Positions 6,772-13,696 of a stretch of 23,142 bases of DNA are shown here, piece by piece. Source of the stretch: an uncultured Lachnospiraceae bacterium (GTDB taxonomy: Bacteria > Bacillota > Clostridia > Lachnospirales > Lachnospiraceae); assembly GCA_947631075.1 (NCBI GenBank), contig CANRJU010000011.1:1-23142 (forward strand). The letters run 5' to 3'. Numbering within the stretch: position 1 is the first letter of the stretch; every line of letters starts with the position of its first letter. Position numbers and translations under genes: made by a program. Below the pieces are notes generated by a model. It made no database searches, was not told the DNA's origin, and saw nothing but the letters and a program-made list of their open reading frames with translations.

Positions 6772-6841
6772 CGATGCTGGGCGGATTCGAACCGCCAACT
6801 TCAGTTTTGCAAACCTATGCCATTCCAACGGCCACAGCATC
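6772..6841 (-). tRNA. tRNA-Cys(GCA)-like gene with deviant identity features
   Basis: The 70-nt minus-strand sequence folds as a cloverleaf. It has a 7-bp acceptor (GATGCTG/CAGCATC), T8, a short D arm (GCC/GGC plus a G-T pair, loop TTGGAA), anticodon loop TTGCAAA with GCA, a 4-nt variable loop and a perfect 5-bp T arm (GGCGG, loop TTCGAAT, CCGCC). Oddities: position 73 is G, whereas bacterial CysRS relies on U73; A14 is T; the anticodon stem TAGGT/ACTGA has an A-G mismatch and a G-T pair; no CCA is encoded; and T7 follows directly (6771-6765). It starts 13 nt after the cysK stop and precedes rrf2, so it is probably cotranscribed. It may be a specialised or regulatory tRNA-like RNA rather than the main tRNA-Cys. 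Confidence 0.8.
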
Positions 6842-6854
6842 TCTCCAGTCCCCC

Positions 6855-7793
6855 TTAATTATTGCTGAATAATGGGGTAGACAAATATCTGTCGCCGGAG
6901 TCAGGAAGCAATGCCACGATTGTCTTTCCCTTGTTTTCCGGTCTGTTCGCCAGAATCACAGCCGCTTTAAGCGCCGCGCCGGAGGATATGCCCACGAGGA
7001 CTCCCTCGCTCACGGCAAACGCCTTGCCCTCCGCAAAGGCGTCCTCATTTTCGATTGCGAGTATTTCATCATATATTTTTGTATTGAGGACCTCCGGAAC
7101 AAAGCCCGCGCCAATTCCCTGAATCTTGTGCGCGCCCGGCGTTCCCTTTGACAAAACAGGGCTTCCCGCAGGCTCAACTGCTACAATTTTCACATCCGGA
7201 TTCTTTTCTTTTAAATATTCGCCAACGCCTGTAATCGTTCCGCCCGTTCCGACACCTGCAACAAAAATGTCGACCTTTCCCTCGGTCTGCTCCCAGATCT
7301 CCGGTCCTGTTGTCGCCTTGTGCACGGCCGGGTTGGCAGGATTCACAAACTGTCCCAGAATAATGGCGCCGTCGATTTCTTTAGAGAGCTCTTCCGCTTT
7401 TGCGATAGCGCCCTTCATTCCCTGGGCTCCCTCTGTGAGCACCAGCTCCGCGCCGTATGCCCTCAAAAGATTTCTCCGCTCAATGCTCATGGTATCCGGC
7501 AGCGTGAGGATGGCCCGGTATCCCTTTGCCGCCGCAACCGCAGCAAGGCCGATTCCGGTGTTGCCGCTCGTGGGCTCAATGATGGTCGCGCCCTCTTTCA
7601 AAAGGCCCTTCTTTTCCGCGTCCTCAATCATTGCCAGTGCAATACGGTCCTTCACGGAGCCCGCCGGATTGAAATACTCCAGCTTTGCAAGAATCGTGGC
7701 GTCTGTCACGCCTGCCTCCTTTGCGTATCGATTCAGTTTCAGTATCGGGGTTTTCCCGATTAACTCCAGTGCGCTTTCTTTGATCTCACTCAT
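6855..7793 (-). CDS. cysK: cysteine synthase A (O-acetylserine sulfhydrylase)
   Basis: This enzyme makes L-cysteine from O-acetylserine and sulfide using PLP. I place the start at the ATG at 7793 (MSEIKESALE), since GGAGGG lies just upstream within the alternative five-codon extension. It is full length at 312 residues. The PLP lysine is K48 in NPAGSVKDR, the phosphate and substrate loop is TSGNTG at 75-80, the glycine loop is GTGGT at 182-186, and the C-terminal motif is PDSGDRYLST. It has its own consensus promoter, and the tRNA-like gene and the Rrf2 gene follow on the same strand. It is one of the few intact genes in the sulfur block. Confidence 0.95.
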   Translation of the reverse strand: MSEIKESALELIGKTPILKLNRYAKEAGVTDATILAKLEYFNPAGSVKDRIALAMIEDAEKKGLLKEGATIIEPTSGNTGIGLAAVAAAKGYRAILTLPDTMSIERRNLLRAYGAELVLTEGAQGMKGAIAKAEELSKEIDGAIILGQFVNPANPAVHKATTGPEIWEQTEGKVDIFVAGVGTGGTITGVGEYLKEKNPDVKIVAVEPAGSPVLSKGTPGAHKIQGIGAGFVPEVLNTKIYDEILAIENEDAFAEGKAFAVSEGVLVGISSGAALKAAVILANRPENKGKTIVALLPDSGDRYLSTPLFSNN

Positions 7794-7810
7794 AGTGATT
7801 CCCTCCATTT

Positions 7811-7880
7811 CCTATTTACCTGATATGAATTATAGGTTTTCTATGCTACACATTATACGTCGCCATTTTTATTTTGTCAA
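7811..7880 (-). promoter_or_regulatory. cysK promoter and candidate Rrf2 operator
   Basis: TTGACA (7880-7875), 17 bp, TATAAT (7857-7852): a full consensus sigma-A promoter. Downstream of the -10, CCTAT (7836-7832) and ATAGG (7815-7811) form a loose inverted repeat in the transcribed leader. CCTAT half-sites also occur at the sulfite-reductase-like promoter. No T-box or S-box features are visible. Confidence 0.7.
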
Positions 7881-7937
7881 CAAAAATTTTTATCCGGGTA
7901 ATATTTGGATAATATTTAACATTGCAGCACTGCCTCT

Positions 7938-8312
7938 CTATTCCTGTATTGCCTCTCGGATTCTCTCCAGCGCCTCTGCCAGCACGCTCCGGGGACAGGC
8001 GACGTTGATTCTCTGGAATCCCCTGCCGCACTCCCCAAAGATTTTTCCACTGTCCAGCCACAGCTTCGCCTTGTAAATAATCCGCTCATCTAACTCCTCC
8101 GCGGAGAGTCCGGTTCCCCTGAAATCAATCCACACGAGGTAGGTCCCCTCATGCTCCGTCATGCAAGCGCCGGGGATATTTTCTTCTACATACCCTTTGA
8201 CAAACGCGATGTTATCCGTCACATAGGAGCGCATGGCCGCGAAGTCATATTTTAAGCATCTCGTGCCCTTTCTGTTTATTATTTTGTCAAAATCAAGATT
8301 TCTTTCAGCCAT
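7938..8312 (-). pseudogene. PatB/MalY-type PLP C-S lyase, internally deleted
   Basis: This 124-codon open frame begins like PatB/MalY enzymes (NLDFDKIINRKGTRCLKYDF) and ends like them (MTEHEGTYLVWIDFRGTGLS, FGECGRGFQRINVACPRSVL). The family is about 390 residues. About 260 residues, including the PLP lysine and most of the active site, are missing at the junction after about residue 25. The join is in frame, so a protein could be made, but it cannot be a C-S lyase. The start lies inside the end of the upstream gene with 34 nt of overlap. Confidence 0.85.
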
Positions 8313-8512
8313 GCAGCTTCACCTTCTATCTCTCGGAACACGGTTTCCAGCTCGCAGAGCAGATCCTTTACATCCTCAATGCCTACCGAGAGCCGGAGCG
8401 TGCTCTCCGTAATGCCGTTTTGGTAAATCGGATAGCTCAACGCCCCGTAATTGCTGCTGCATCCCTCCTCCTCTTCCAGATGCAGACATTTTGTCTCTAT
8501 TCCTCGTGCCAT
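8279..8512 (-). pseudogene. cystathionine synthase/lyase-family PLP enzyme, internally deleted
   Basis: This 77-codon open frame starts like trans-sulfuration enzymes (MARGIETKCLHLEEEEGCSS, YGALSYPIYQ) and after residue 31 jumps to their C-terminus (ITESTLRLSVGIEDVKDLLC). Intact enzymes have about 380-430 residues, so about 300 or more residues with the PLP lysine are absent. The junction is in frame. It has its own promoter upstream and overlaps the PatB-like remnant downstream, so the two probably formed one operon for homocysteine/cysteine interconversion. Confidence 0.85.
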
Positions 8513-8538
8513 TTTTCTGTTCTCCTATTATTCCTATC

Positions 8539-8566
8539 ATTATAGTATTTTAATATGCATTGTCTA
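8539..8566 (-). promoter_or_regulatory. promoter of the trans-sulfuration operon remnant
   Basis: TAGACA (8566-8561), 16 bp, TATAAT (8544-8539), about 25 nt before the ATG at 8512 and an AGGAG site. Two CCTAT sequences on the plus strand (8524-8528 and 8533-8537) lie just downstream. Confidence 0.5.
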
Positions 8567-8632
8567 CTATACCACCAAAAACAGATTTTGTACAGTCCTT
8601 TTTTCTTTAGATGGTTATAAATTTTGACAATT

Positions 8633-8672
8633 AAAAAAAACAGCTATTCTAGCTGCCCTGCCAGAATAGCTG
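8633..8672 (-). terminator. intrinsic terminator after the cupin gene
   Basis: On the minus strand CAGCTATTCT (8672-8663) pairs with AGAATAGCTG (8650-8641) and is followed by eight T residues (8640-8633). It lies about 20 nt beyond the cupin stop codon. Confidence 0.85.
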
Positions 8673-8691
8673 CTTTCAAGCCGCAGAATTA

Positions 8692-9045
8692 TTACAGCAT
8701 AACTGCGTCATTCGCCGTATATTCTTCAAGCGAATTGGATTTTACCTGAACACACAAATACTTGATTGAGGAATCCTCAGCCGCAAAAAGCTGTCTTTTT
8801 GCTTCCGGCGATACGCGAAGAAAGTCATTTGCTTCAAGAGAGACCTTTTCACCATCAAGCTCCATGCAGCCCTTGCCTTCGAGAATTATATAAATTTCCT
8901 CATTCTGCTTATGTGCGTGAACAAACGGCACGCCCGCGCCCGCAGGTATGAAGTTGACGCTTATCTCAGCGCCGGTAAGTCCGAGCGTGTCATGCAGCTC
9001 CACGCGATCTGTTCCATTTACAGTTGCCTTGTTATAGTTTGTCAT
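8692..9045 (-). CDS. small cupin-domain protein
   Basis: This is a 117-residue single-domain cupin. Motif 1 gives H43, H45 and E50 as probable metal ligands (PFVHAHKQNEEIYIILEG), with the typical G..ELDGE beta-turn. In motif 2 the usual His is not obvious (SPEAKRQLFA), so metal binding may be incomplete. The substrate is unknown. AAGGAGG precedes the ATG. The promoter carries two operators for the Rrf2 protein encoded immediately upstream on the same strand, so expression is probably controlled by that regulator. Confidence 0.8.
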   Translation of the reverse strand: MTNYNKATVNGTDRVELHDTLGLTGAEISVNFIPAGAGVPFVHAHKQNEEIYIILEGKGCMELDGEKVSLEANDFLRVSPEAKRQLFAAEDSSIKYLCVQVKSNSLEEYTANDAVML

Positions 9046-9065
9046 AAAAAAGACCTCCTTAAATA

Positions 9066-9133
9066 ATATAGTTGTAATCGTTTTGATTACAACTATATAT
9101 TAACAGGTTTCCGTTGTAATGTCAATAGTTACA
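9066..9133 (-). promoter_or_regulatory. cupin promoter with two Rrf2-type operators
   Basis: TTGACA (9125-9120), 17 bp, TAATAT (9102-9097). Operator 1 (9073-9091) is TGTAAT-N7-ATTACA inside a perfect 14-bp inverted repeat (9066-9098) that covers the start site. Operator 2 (9115-9133) is TGTAAT-N7-GTTACA and covers the -35. Confidence 0.8.
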
Positions 9134-9151
9134 GCGAAAAATACAGACCTT

Positions 9152-9577
9152 TTAAATCAATAAATTTAGCCGTTCCATCAAATGAGCAAGAGTTACACCC
9201 TTTAGCTCATTTTCCAACGCTGTTTGCGCATCCGAAAGATGGGAATCCAGCACTGCATGAATATTTTTCCCCACGGGGCATTTCGGATTTGGGTTTTCGT
9301 GAAAATTAAACAGATCGCCTTCCACGCTGTCGACTGCCGCATAAATGTCATACAGAGTAATATCCTCCGCATCCTTTACAGGCAGCGCGCCACCGCTCCC
9401 TGCCTTTACATCGACCAGTCCTGCCGTTTTAAGACTCGAAAGCGTGCGCCTTATCACAACGGGATTTACATTAACACTGGACGCAATAAAATCCGATGTC
9501 ATTTTGTATTCCTTTCCAAGAACATAAATCGCGAGCAGCGCGTGAACTGCCACAGTAAATCTTGACGTGATTTTCAT
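9152..9577 (-). CDS. Rrf2-family regulator, YwnA-like, single cysteine
   Basis: This 141-residue Rrf2 protein has an N-terminal winged helix (about residues 5-60) and the characteristic SGGALPVKDAEDITLYDIY wing. The IscR Cys cluster is absent. Only C100 (PNPKCPVGKN) remains in the sensor loop, as in thiol-based redox regulators of the YwnA group. It is encoded upstream of the cupin gene on the same strand. An identical operator type lies in its own promoter and in the cupin promoter, so it probably autoregulates. Confidence 0.85.
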   Translation of the reverse strand: MKITSRFTVAVHALLAIYVLGKEYKMTSDFIASSVNVNPVVIRRTLSSLKTAGLVDVKAGSGGALPVKDAEDITLYDIYAAVDSVEGDLFNFHENPNPKCPVGKNIHAVLDSHLSDAQTALENELKGVTLAHLMERLNLLI

Positions 9578-9605
9578 CTTTTAACACCCTCTTTGGGTTA
9601 TTATA

Positions 9606-9636
9606 TATTGTTTCAGCTGTAATGTCAATGATTACA
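9606..9636 (-). promoter_or_regulatory. promoter of the second rrf2 gene, with operator
   Basis: TTGACA lies in the operator region, and TATAAT follows after a 17-bp spacer on the minus strand. TGTAAT-N7-ATTACA (9618-9636) overlaps the -35. This is the third copy of the 19-bp site. Confidence 0.75.
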
Positions 9637-9688
9637 ACGCAAAAAAATACACCGGCGTGTCTTTTTCTTTTTTGTACCGAAATGGCTC

Positions 9689-9717
9689 TTTCAATACGCA
9701 TGATTCTATGTTATACT
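9689..9717 (+). promoter_or_regulatory. promoter of the multipass membrane protein gene
   Basis: TTTCAA (9689-9694), 17 bp, TATACT (9712-9717), 40 nt before the ATG at 9757. Confidence 0.45.
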
Positions 9718-9756
9718 TGAAGAAAATCGGAAATTAGGAAATGGGAGGAACCATTT

Positions 9757-10290
9757 ATGAACTTAGAGGAATTGCGAAACGACTGCGCCAGAAAGCAGAA
9801 AAAGGGGCTCCACATAATTTTAGCATCCGTGATTATCTGGATTTTGGTCCTGTGCGTCCATCTCACATCGCTGCCGATGCTGACTAAAAATTTGATTACT
9901 TTTTGCTGCACCGCCCCCTTGCTTCCTATATCCTTTTTCATTTCAAGGCTCCTGAAAATCGATTTTCAAAATAAAGAAAATCCATTGACGACCTTGGGCG
10001 TACTTTTTTCCGTTAATCAAATTTTATACCTGTTTATCGCGATGTGGATTTATCCGACCGTGCCTGAAAAAATGCTGATGGTAATTGCCATCATTTTCGG
10101 AGCGCACCTCATGCCATATAGCTGGCTATATAAATCAAAAAGCTATTTTGCCCTCTCAATTATAATACCGGTTGCGGCCCTGGCCGTTGGATTAAATTTT
10201 GAGCCATATATTCTCGCGATTGTAATGATAGGTTTTGAGATATTATTTAGTATTCTTCTTTTATGCGAAATGAAACGGTTGAAAGAATAA
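9757..10290 (+). CDS. multipass membrane protein of unknown function (DUF7010-like)
   Basis: This 177-residue protein has GGGAGG before the ATG. A short charged N-terminus (NLEELRNDCARKQKKGLH) is followed by five or six hydrophobic segments, at roughly residues 20-40, 44-64, 84-104, 107-123, 131-148 and 152-170. A conserved-looking stretch GAHLMPYSWLYKSKSYF lies between membrane segments. Overall it resembles a family I recall as DUF7010, known only as a membrane protein. It stands alone with its own promoter. Confidence 0.65.
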   Translation: MNLEELRNDCARKQKKGLHIILASVIIWILVLCVHLTSLPMLTKNLITFCCTAPLLPISFFISRLLKIDFQNKENPLTTLGVLFSVNQILYLFIAMWIYPTVPEKMLMVIAIIFGAHLMPYSWLYKSKSYFALSIIIPVAALAVGLNFEPYILAIVMIGFEILFSILLLCEMKRLKE

Positions 10291-10342
10291 ATCCCGGATC
10301 CGCTGTCCACAAATGGTTAAAAAATACATGAGAGGTCCTGTT

Positions 10343-10525
10343 ATGAACGAAAAATTTGACATTCAAGCATATATGACGCATGGCGTCGAAACAATCGTGG
10401 CCGAATCTCTGAAGGCCACCCTGAAAAATCCCCGCGAGAGCGCTTTTATGGTTCGCTTTGCGGCTGCCAGCAAAAAGGCGTCAAGGCGCCGGGCGGAGGC
10501 GGAAAAGGCATATATGAAAAGCTGA
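10343..10525 (+). pseudogene. N-terminal stub of a radical SAM protein
   Basis: From the ATG at 10343 (AGAGG upstream) 60 codons read MNEKFDIQAYMTHGVETIVA, then LKATLKNPRESAFMVRFAAA. This matches my recollection of the leader segment of clostridial radical SAM/SPASM proteins. After EAEKA the relatives continue with about 10 residues and then the CxxxCxxC cluster. Here the frame instead reaches a stop within five codons (YMKS). No cluster motif is present, so the catalytic domain has been deleted. A terminator hairpin follows 25 nt later. Confidence 0.6.
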
Positions 10526-10838
10526 TTTCCAACATGGATGCGCTGCATTTCGGCAATATTTTATATTTATTGCCGTTTTGCTAATTCCATTATATACCTT
10601 TTTTTCAAAAAATCAATTACATATTGTTCCTCCTAAAAATAAAATCCCAGGGTTCAGCCTTTCCCTTATAATGGGGACTTACTACCTGGGACGCATTTAC
10701 TTTTGTAACAGTTGTTACACATTTATATTATATCCTCGAATATAAAAAGTCAACCCTGTAAATAGAATTATTTTGCTGTACCGTTTTATTTCTTCAATCC
10801 GAACCTTCATCATCTCATACCGTCTATTTATTAAATTA
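10526..10838. other. gene-poor stretch with orphan expression signals
   Basis: No convincing gene is seen here. On the minus strand there is a promoter (TTGACT 10753-10748, 17 bp, TAATAT 10730-10725), a palindrome TGTAACA-GT-TGTTACA at the start site (10704-10719), and a leader with a 7-bp stem (10645-10651 with 10685-10691) enclosing a small CCC/GGG hairpin. These are followed by AGGAGG (10634-10629) and, 6 nt later, ATG (10622-10620) immediately followed by TAA. A plus-strand terminator lies at 10551-10579. Confidence 0.5.
10551..10579 (+). terminator. intrinsic terminator after the radical SAM stub
   Basis: CGGCAATA (10551-10558) pairs with TATTGCCG (10568-10575) around a 9-nt loop and is followed by TTTT. 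Confidence 0.6.
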
Positions 10839-12230
10839 TTAAAATAGATTTTTTCCAACAGAAAGGTCATAAATAAATTGATAATACGGAACCAATTCCG
10901 TATCATCCTGACGCCCCGTTTTATCTTTTGTAAGAAGAATTTTTTTATAATCTTCGGGAAGAATCTCAAAATGCGTATCTGCAATTTTTTTATTTGCCGT
11001 TGAAATTTCAATAGCTGTCAGACGACTATTGCTTACATAATCAATCTCCCTTTCTTCCGAGTCATGATATTCAAAACAGCCCGTTTGGGGGAGCAGTCCT
11101 CTTGTGTGACATTCTACAATGCTTCCGAGCAGCGCGCCGGGAAATTGATCTGGCATATAATCTCCAAGCAAATCTTTCACTATATCCGCATAAAACATAG
11201 GATAGCTTATACATATATTGATTTTTCGCATGACATCCGGTTTTGTCAGGTCATCATTGTGGTCGGAAAGCAGCCTTTGGCAGACATACGGATTTGCAGA
11301 AAAATCATCTGTAACATAGGTTGTTGTAATAAGTCCACAGTTTGTGAGAAACTGCAGGCATTGTTTAATCTGACGCGCGTCCATATTTCTGAAATTTCTG
11401 TATCTTTCTCCAATAATACCGTCAATTCTTTTTTTAAGTTCTTCATCCCCAATCTGCAAATATTCATCCGAAAAAATATGCGTAATTGTATCCTTTAAAA
11501 CATGTGAGCTTGCAAAGGACTGATAATTTGTATGATTATGCAGTGTAATCAAAGAAGCATACAAAACATCCAGCAGCATCTCCGCACTTATGTCCGAACA
11601 ATCATTTTCAAAAATTATTTCAACGGCCTTCTGATTGGAAAGAACCGTTTCATCAAGACAGCCCTGCAAATAATCCCTTGTACTGGTAAATTCTGAATAA
11701 AATTCCCTTGTGCCGGTAATAAAATCCTGATATGTCCGGGCAGAAACTTCTGCTATTCCCTTGTAAGCAAGCCACTCCGGATAGCTTAGAAAATCAGCCG
11801 TAATAAATGACGCGTTTCCCGCAAAGGCTCTGTGCCCCCAGCAATCCAGCGCTTTGGACTGGCTTCCCGCAAACACAATTTTTGTATTTGTATTTTTCAC
11901 ATCCGAGAACGCTCCTGCCGTTTCCGCAATCTCCTTGTCAGGGAAATGCAGATATGTTGCTTCATCTATCAAGTACACGATTTTTTTATTATTTTCTATA
12001 TCGTTTCTGACTTGCTTCATGAATTTTATTTTTTCAATATCACTTTCAAAATCCTTTTTAACATCTATATATACTGCCTCTTTTATAGAACTTTCAAGCT
12101 GCTTCATACATATGCTTTTCCCACATTTTCTTGCCCCTAAAACAAAACTTACGGCGCTTTTCTCAATCGCCTTTTCTGTTTCATAATAAAAGTTTCTTTT
12201 AAATGGATATTCTCTCATTATATTTCCCAT
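10839..12230 (-). CDS. AAA-family ATP-binding protein (AAA_14/DUF4143-like)
   Basis: This 463-residue protein has Walker A at 32-39 (GARKCGKS) and Walker B near residues 84-92 (IVYLIDEAT). A sensor-like stretch follows (KIVFAGSQSKAL). The C-terminus has a nuclease-like core (REIDYVSNSRLTAIEIS) where many homologues show D..ExK; here the lysine position is Ser. AAGG lies about 8 nt before the ATG at 12230. It lies 65 nt downstream of a second ATPase of the same general type, probably in one transcript. Members of this superfamily are poorly characterised; roles in mobile elements, defence or toxin-like systems have been suggested. Confidence 0.75.
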   Translation of the reverse strand: MGNIMREYPFKRNFYYETEKAIEKSAVSFVLGARKCGKSICMKQLESSIKEAVYIDVKKDFESDIEKIKFMKQVRNDIENNKKIVYLIDEATYLHFPDKEIAETAGAFSDVKNTNTKIVFAGSQSKALDCWGHRAFAGNASFITADFLSYPEWLAYKGIAEVSARTYQDFITGTREFYSEFTSTRDYLQGCLDETVLSNQKAVEIIFENDCSDISAEMLLDVLYASLITLHNHTNYQSFASSHVLKDTITHIFSDEYLQIGDEELKKRIDGIIGERYRNFRNMDARQIKQCLQFLTNCGLITTTYVTDDFSANPYVCQRLLSDHNDDLTKPDVMRKINICISYPMFYADIVKDLLGDYMPDQFPGALLGSIVECHTRGLLPQTGCFEYHDSEEREIDYVSNSRLTAIEISTANKKIADTHFEILPEDYKKILLTKDKTGRQDDTELVPYYQFIYDLSVGKNLF

Positions 12231-12295
12231 AATCTATACCTTCCCTTCTTCTCTCTCATTCGGAAGTACCTTTATTTTATTTGAATCATTCTGCT

Positions 12296-13570
12296 TTAAA
12301 ATAATTCGACTCTCTCCAGCAAAAAATCCAGCAGACTACAATGAAATATCCCTGTATCATCATAATAACTGTGCGGAATATCATGCCGTATGATAATTTT
12401 CTTAAAAAAATCCTTTGTGAGAAGCAGCGAGCGAATCTCCGCATCGGACTTTTGCTCCGTATCCATAAGGAAAGCCGATTGAATATAAATCCTCCTGTCC
12501 GCGTCATTCACCACAAAATCAATCTCTTTTTGCACATTGCGCCCATCAGTGCGATCCACGACCACACCCACATCAACGGAATACCCTCTCCGAATAAGCT
12601 CATTATAAATCATATTTTCCATCAGGTGGCCCGGATCATACTGTCTGTAATTCAGTCTTGCATTTCTAAGTCCCATATCTGTGTAATAATATTTATTGGG
12701 AAACTTAAAATAACTTTTCCCCTTCACATCATATCTTCGTGCCTGCGAAATCAGAAACGAATCCATGATGTACTGCACATAATTTGAAACCAGCGCGGGA
12801 TTGACCTTTTCATTTTTCATGCCCGCAAGCGCACCCGCAATATTAGCCGGATTCGTCAGCGAGCTGATCTGGGAAGCCAGAAAATCAAGAATATCATTCA
12901 GCAAATCCTCACGCTCAATATTATGACGCTCTACAATATCCCGAATATACAGCTCGCGGTACAGATTTACAAGATATTCTTTTTTATCCTTAACATCCTC
13001 CAGCGCAGTAATCCTCGGCAGCCCTCCATAGAGCATATACAGATCCAGCGCCTTCTGCTCATCATCACTGGCTGCTGAATAAAATTCCTTAAAGGAAAGC
13101 GGAAATACATGAATCTGTGACGCTCTCCCGCGAAACTCCGTTGCAATGTCACTTGACAGCCCCTTAGAATTGCTTCCAGTAACATAAACATCTAAATTTT
13201 TATATGCTTTCAATTCATTCAGCATATCATAAATTGTGACCTCTATACCGCCGTTGTCCTGATCGACTACTTTGCCTGTCAGCTGCACCTCATCAATAAA
13301 AAGATAAAATTTCTTTTCCTTATTCGCCGTGACTACGGACTCCACATATTCACACAGCATAATCGGATTTCTATACTTATAATATCGGCGCTGGTCTAGT
13401 TCAATCCGAATTATCTGTTCTTCTTTTACTCCCTTTTCAAGAAGATACTGATAAAATAATTCGAAAAGCAACACCGATTTGCCGCACCGACGAATACCAG
13501 TGATAACTTTGATTTCTCCGTTCCACATTTTGCGGATTATGTTTTTCAAATAAAAATCTCTGCTTATCAT
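12296..13570 (-). CDS. AAA ATPase with DUF4143 C-terminus
   Basis: The start is the ATG at 13570 (MISRDFYLKN), with GAGGTG 6 nt upstream; a GTG nine bases earlier is possible. The protein is 424 residues. Walker A is GIRRCGKS (25-32), Walker B is LFIDEVQ (about 90-96), sensor 1 is VYVTGSNSKGL, then RGRASQIHVFPLSFKEF, the usual region of this family. The DUF4143 part (about 200-424) ends with a PD-(D/E)XK-like EIDFVVN..IYIQSA core lacking the lysine. Its promoter -35 lies inside a 20-bp tandem repeat array, suggesting repeated operator sites. Confidence 0.85.
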   Translation of the reverse strand: MISRDFYLKNIIRKMWNGEIKVITGIRRCGKSVLLFELFYQYLLEKGVKEEQIIRIELDQRRYYKYRNPIMLCEYVESVVTANKEKKFYLFIDEVQLTGKVVDQDNGGIEVTIYDMLNELKAYKNLDVYVTGSNSKGLSSDIATEFRGRASQIHVFPLSFKEFYSAASDDEQKALDLYMLYGGLPRITALEDVKDKKEYLVNLYRELYIRDIVERHNIEREDLLNDILDFLASQISSLTNPANIAGALAGMKNEKVNPALVSNYVQYIMDSFLISQARRYDVKGKSYFKFPNKYYYTDMGLRNARLNYRQYDPGHLMENMIYNELIRRGYSVDVGVVVDRTDGRNVQKEIDFVVNDADRRIYIQSAFLMDTEQKSDAEIRSLLLTKDFFKKIIIRHDIPHSYYDDTGIFHCSLLDFLLERVELF

Positions 13571-13617
13571 ACGGCTCACCTCGAACTTGCGTCGTAACAG
13601 ACGCTTCTTTTACTTAT

Positions 13618-13646
13618 AGTATAACGCATAAAAAGAAAGATATCAA
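13618..13646 (-). promoter_or_regulatory. promoter of the DUF4143 ATPase gene
   Basis: TTGATA (13646-13641), 17 bp, TATACT (13623-13618), about 50 nt before the start. The -35 is part of the first copy of the 20-bp repeat. Confidence 0.6.
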
Positions 13647-13696
13647 TCTTTCTCGAAATATATCAATCTTTCTTTAAAGATATCAATCTTTCTTTT
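13634..13696. repeat. three-copy 20-bp tandem repeat with internal dyad
   Basis: TATCAATCTTTCT starts at 13641, 13661 and 13681, an exact 20-bp period with variable 7-bp spacers. The first copy forms a perfect AGAAAGA-TATCAA-TCTTTCT inverted repeat (13634-13653). The array spans the 3' end of the LRR-like gene, whose last codons (KKKD, stop) lie in copy 3, and the -35 of the ATPase promoter. It may work as an operator array and as a weak terminator for the LRR-like gene. Confidence 0.8.

Noticed and set aside
7794..7937. T-box or S-box riboswitch upstream of cysK
   Set aside because: The leader is too short, has no specifier hairpin or antiterminator sequence, and contains only a promoter and half-sites.
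7126..8076. 316-codon plus-strand open frame opposite cysK
   Set aside because: It lies antisense to the clearly functional cysK and its promoter and shows low-complexity Ser/Pro/Ala composition typical of a shadow frame.
10640..10720. Known riboswitch class in the structured minus-strand leader
   Set aside because: The 7-bp stem with inner hairpin does not match any consensus I remember; kept only as an orphan structured leader.
13634..13696. CRISPR-like array
   Set aside because: The repeats are too short (13-bp core), the spacers are only 7 bp and non-unique in character, and no cas genes are present.
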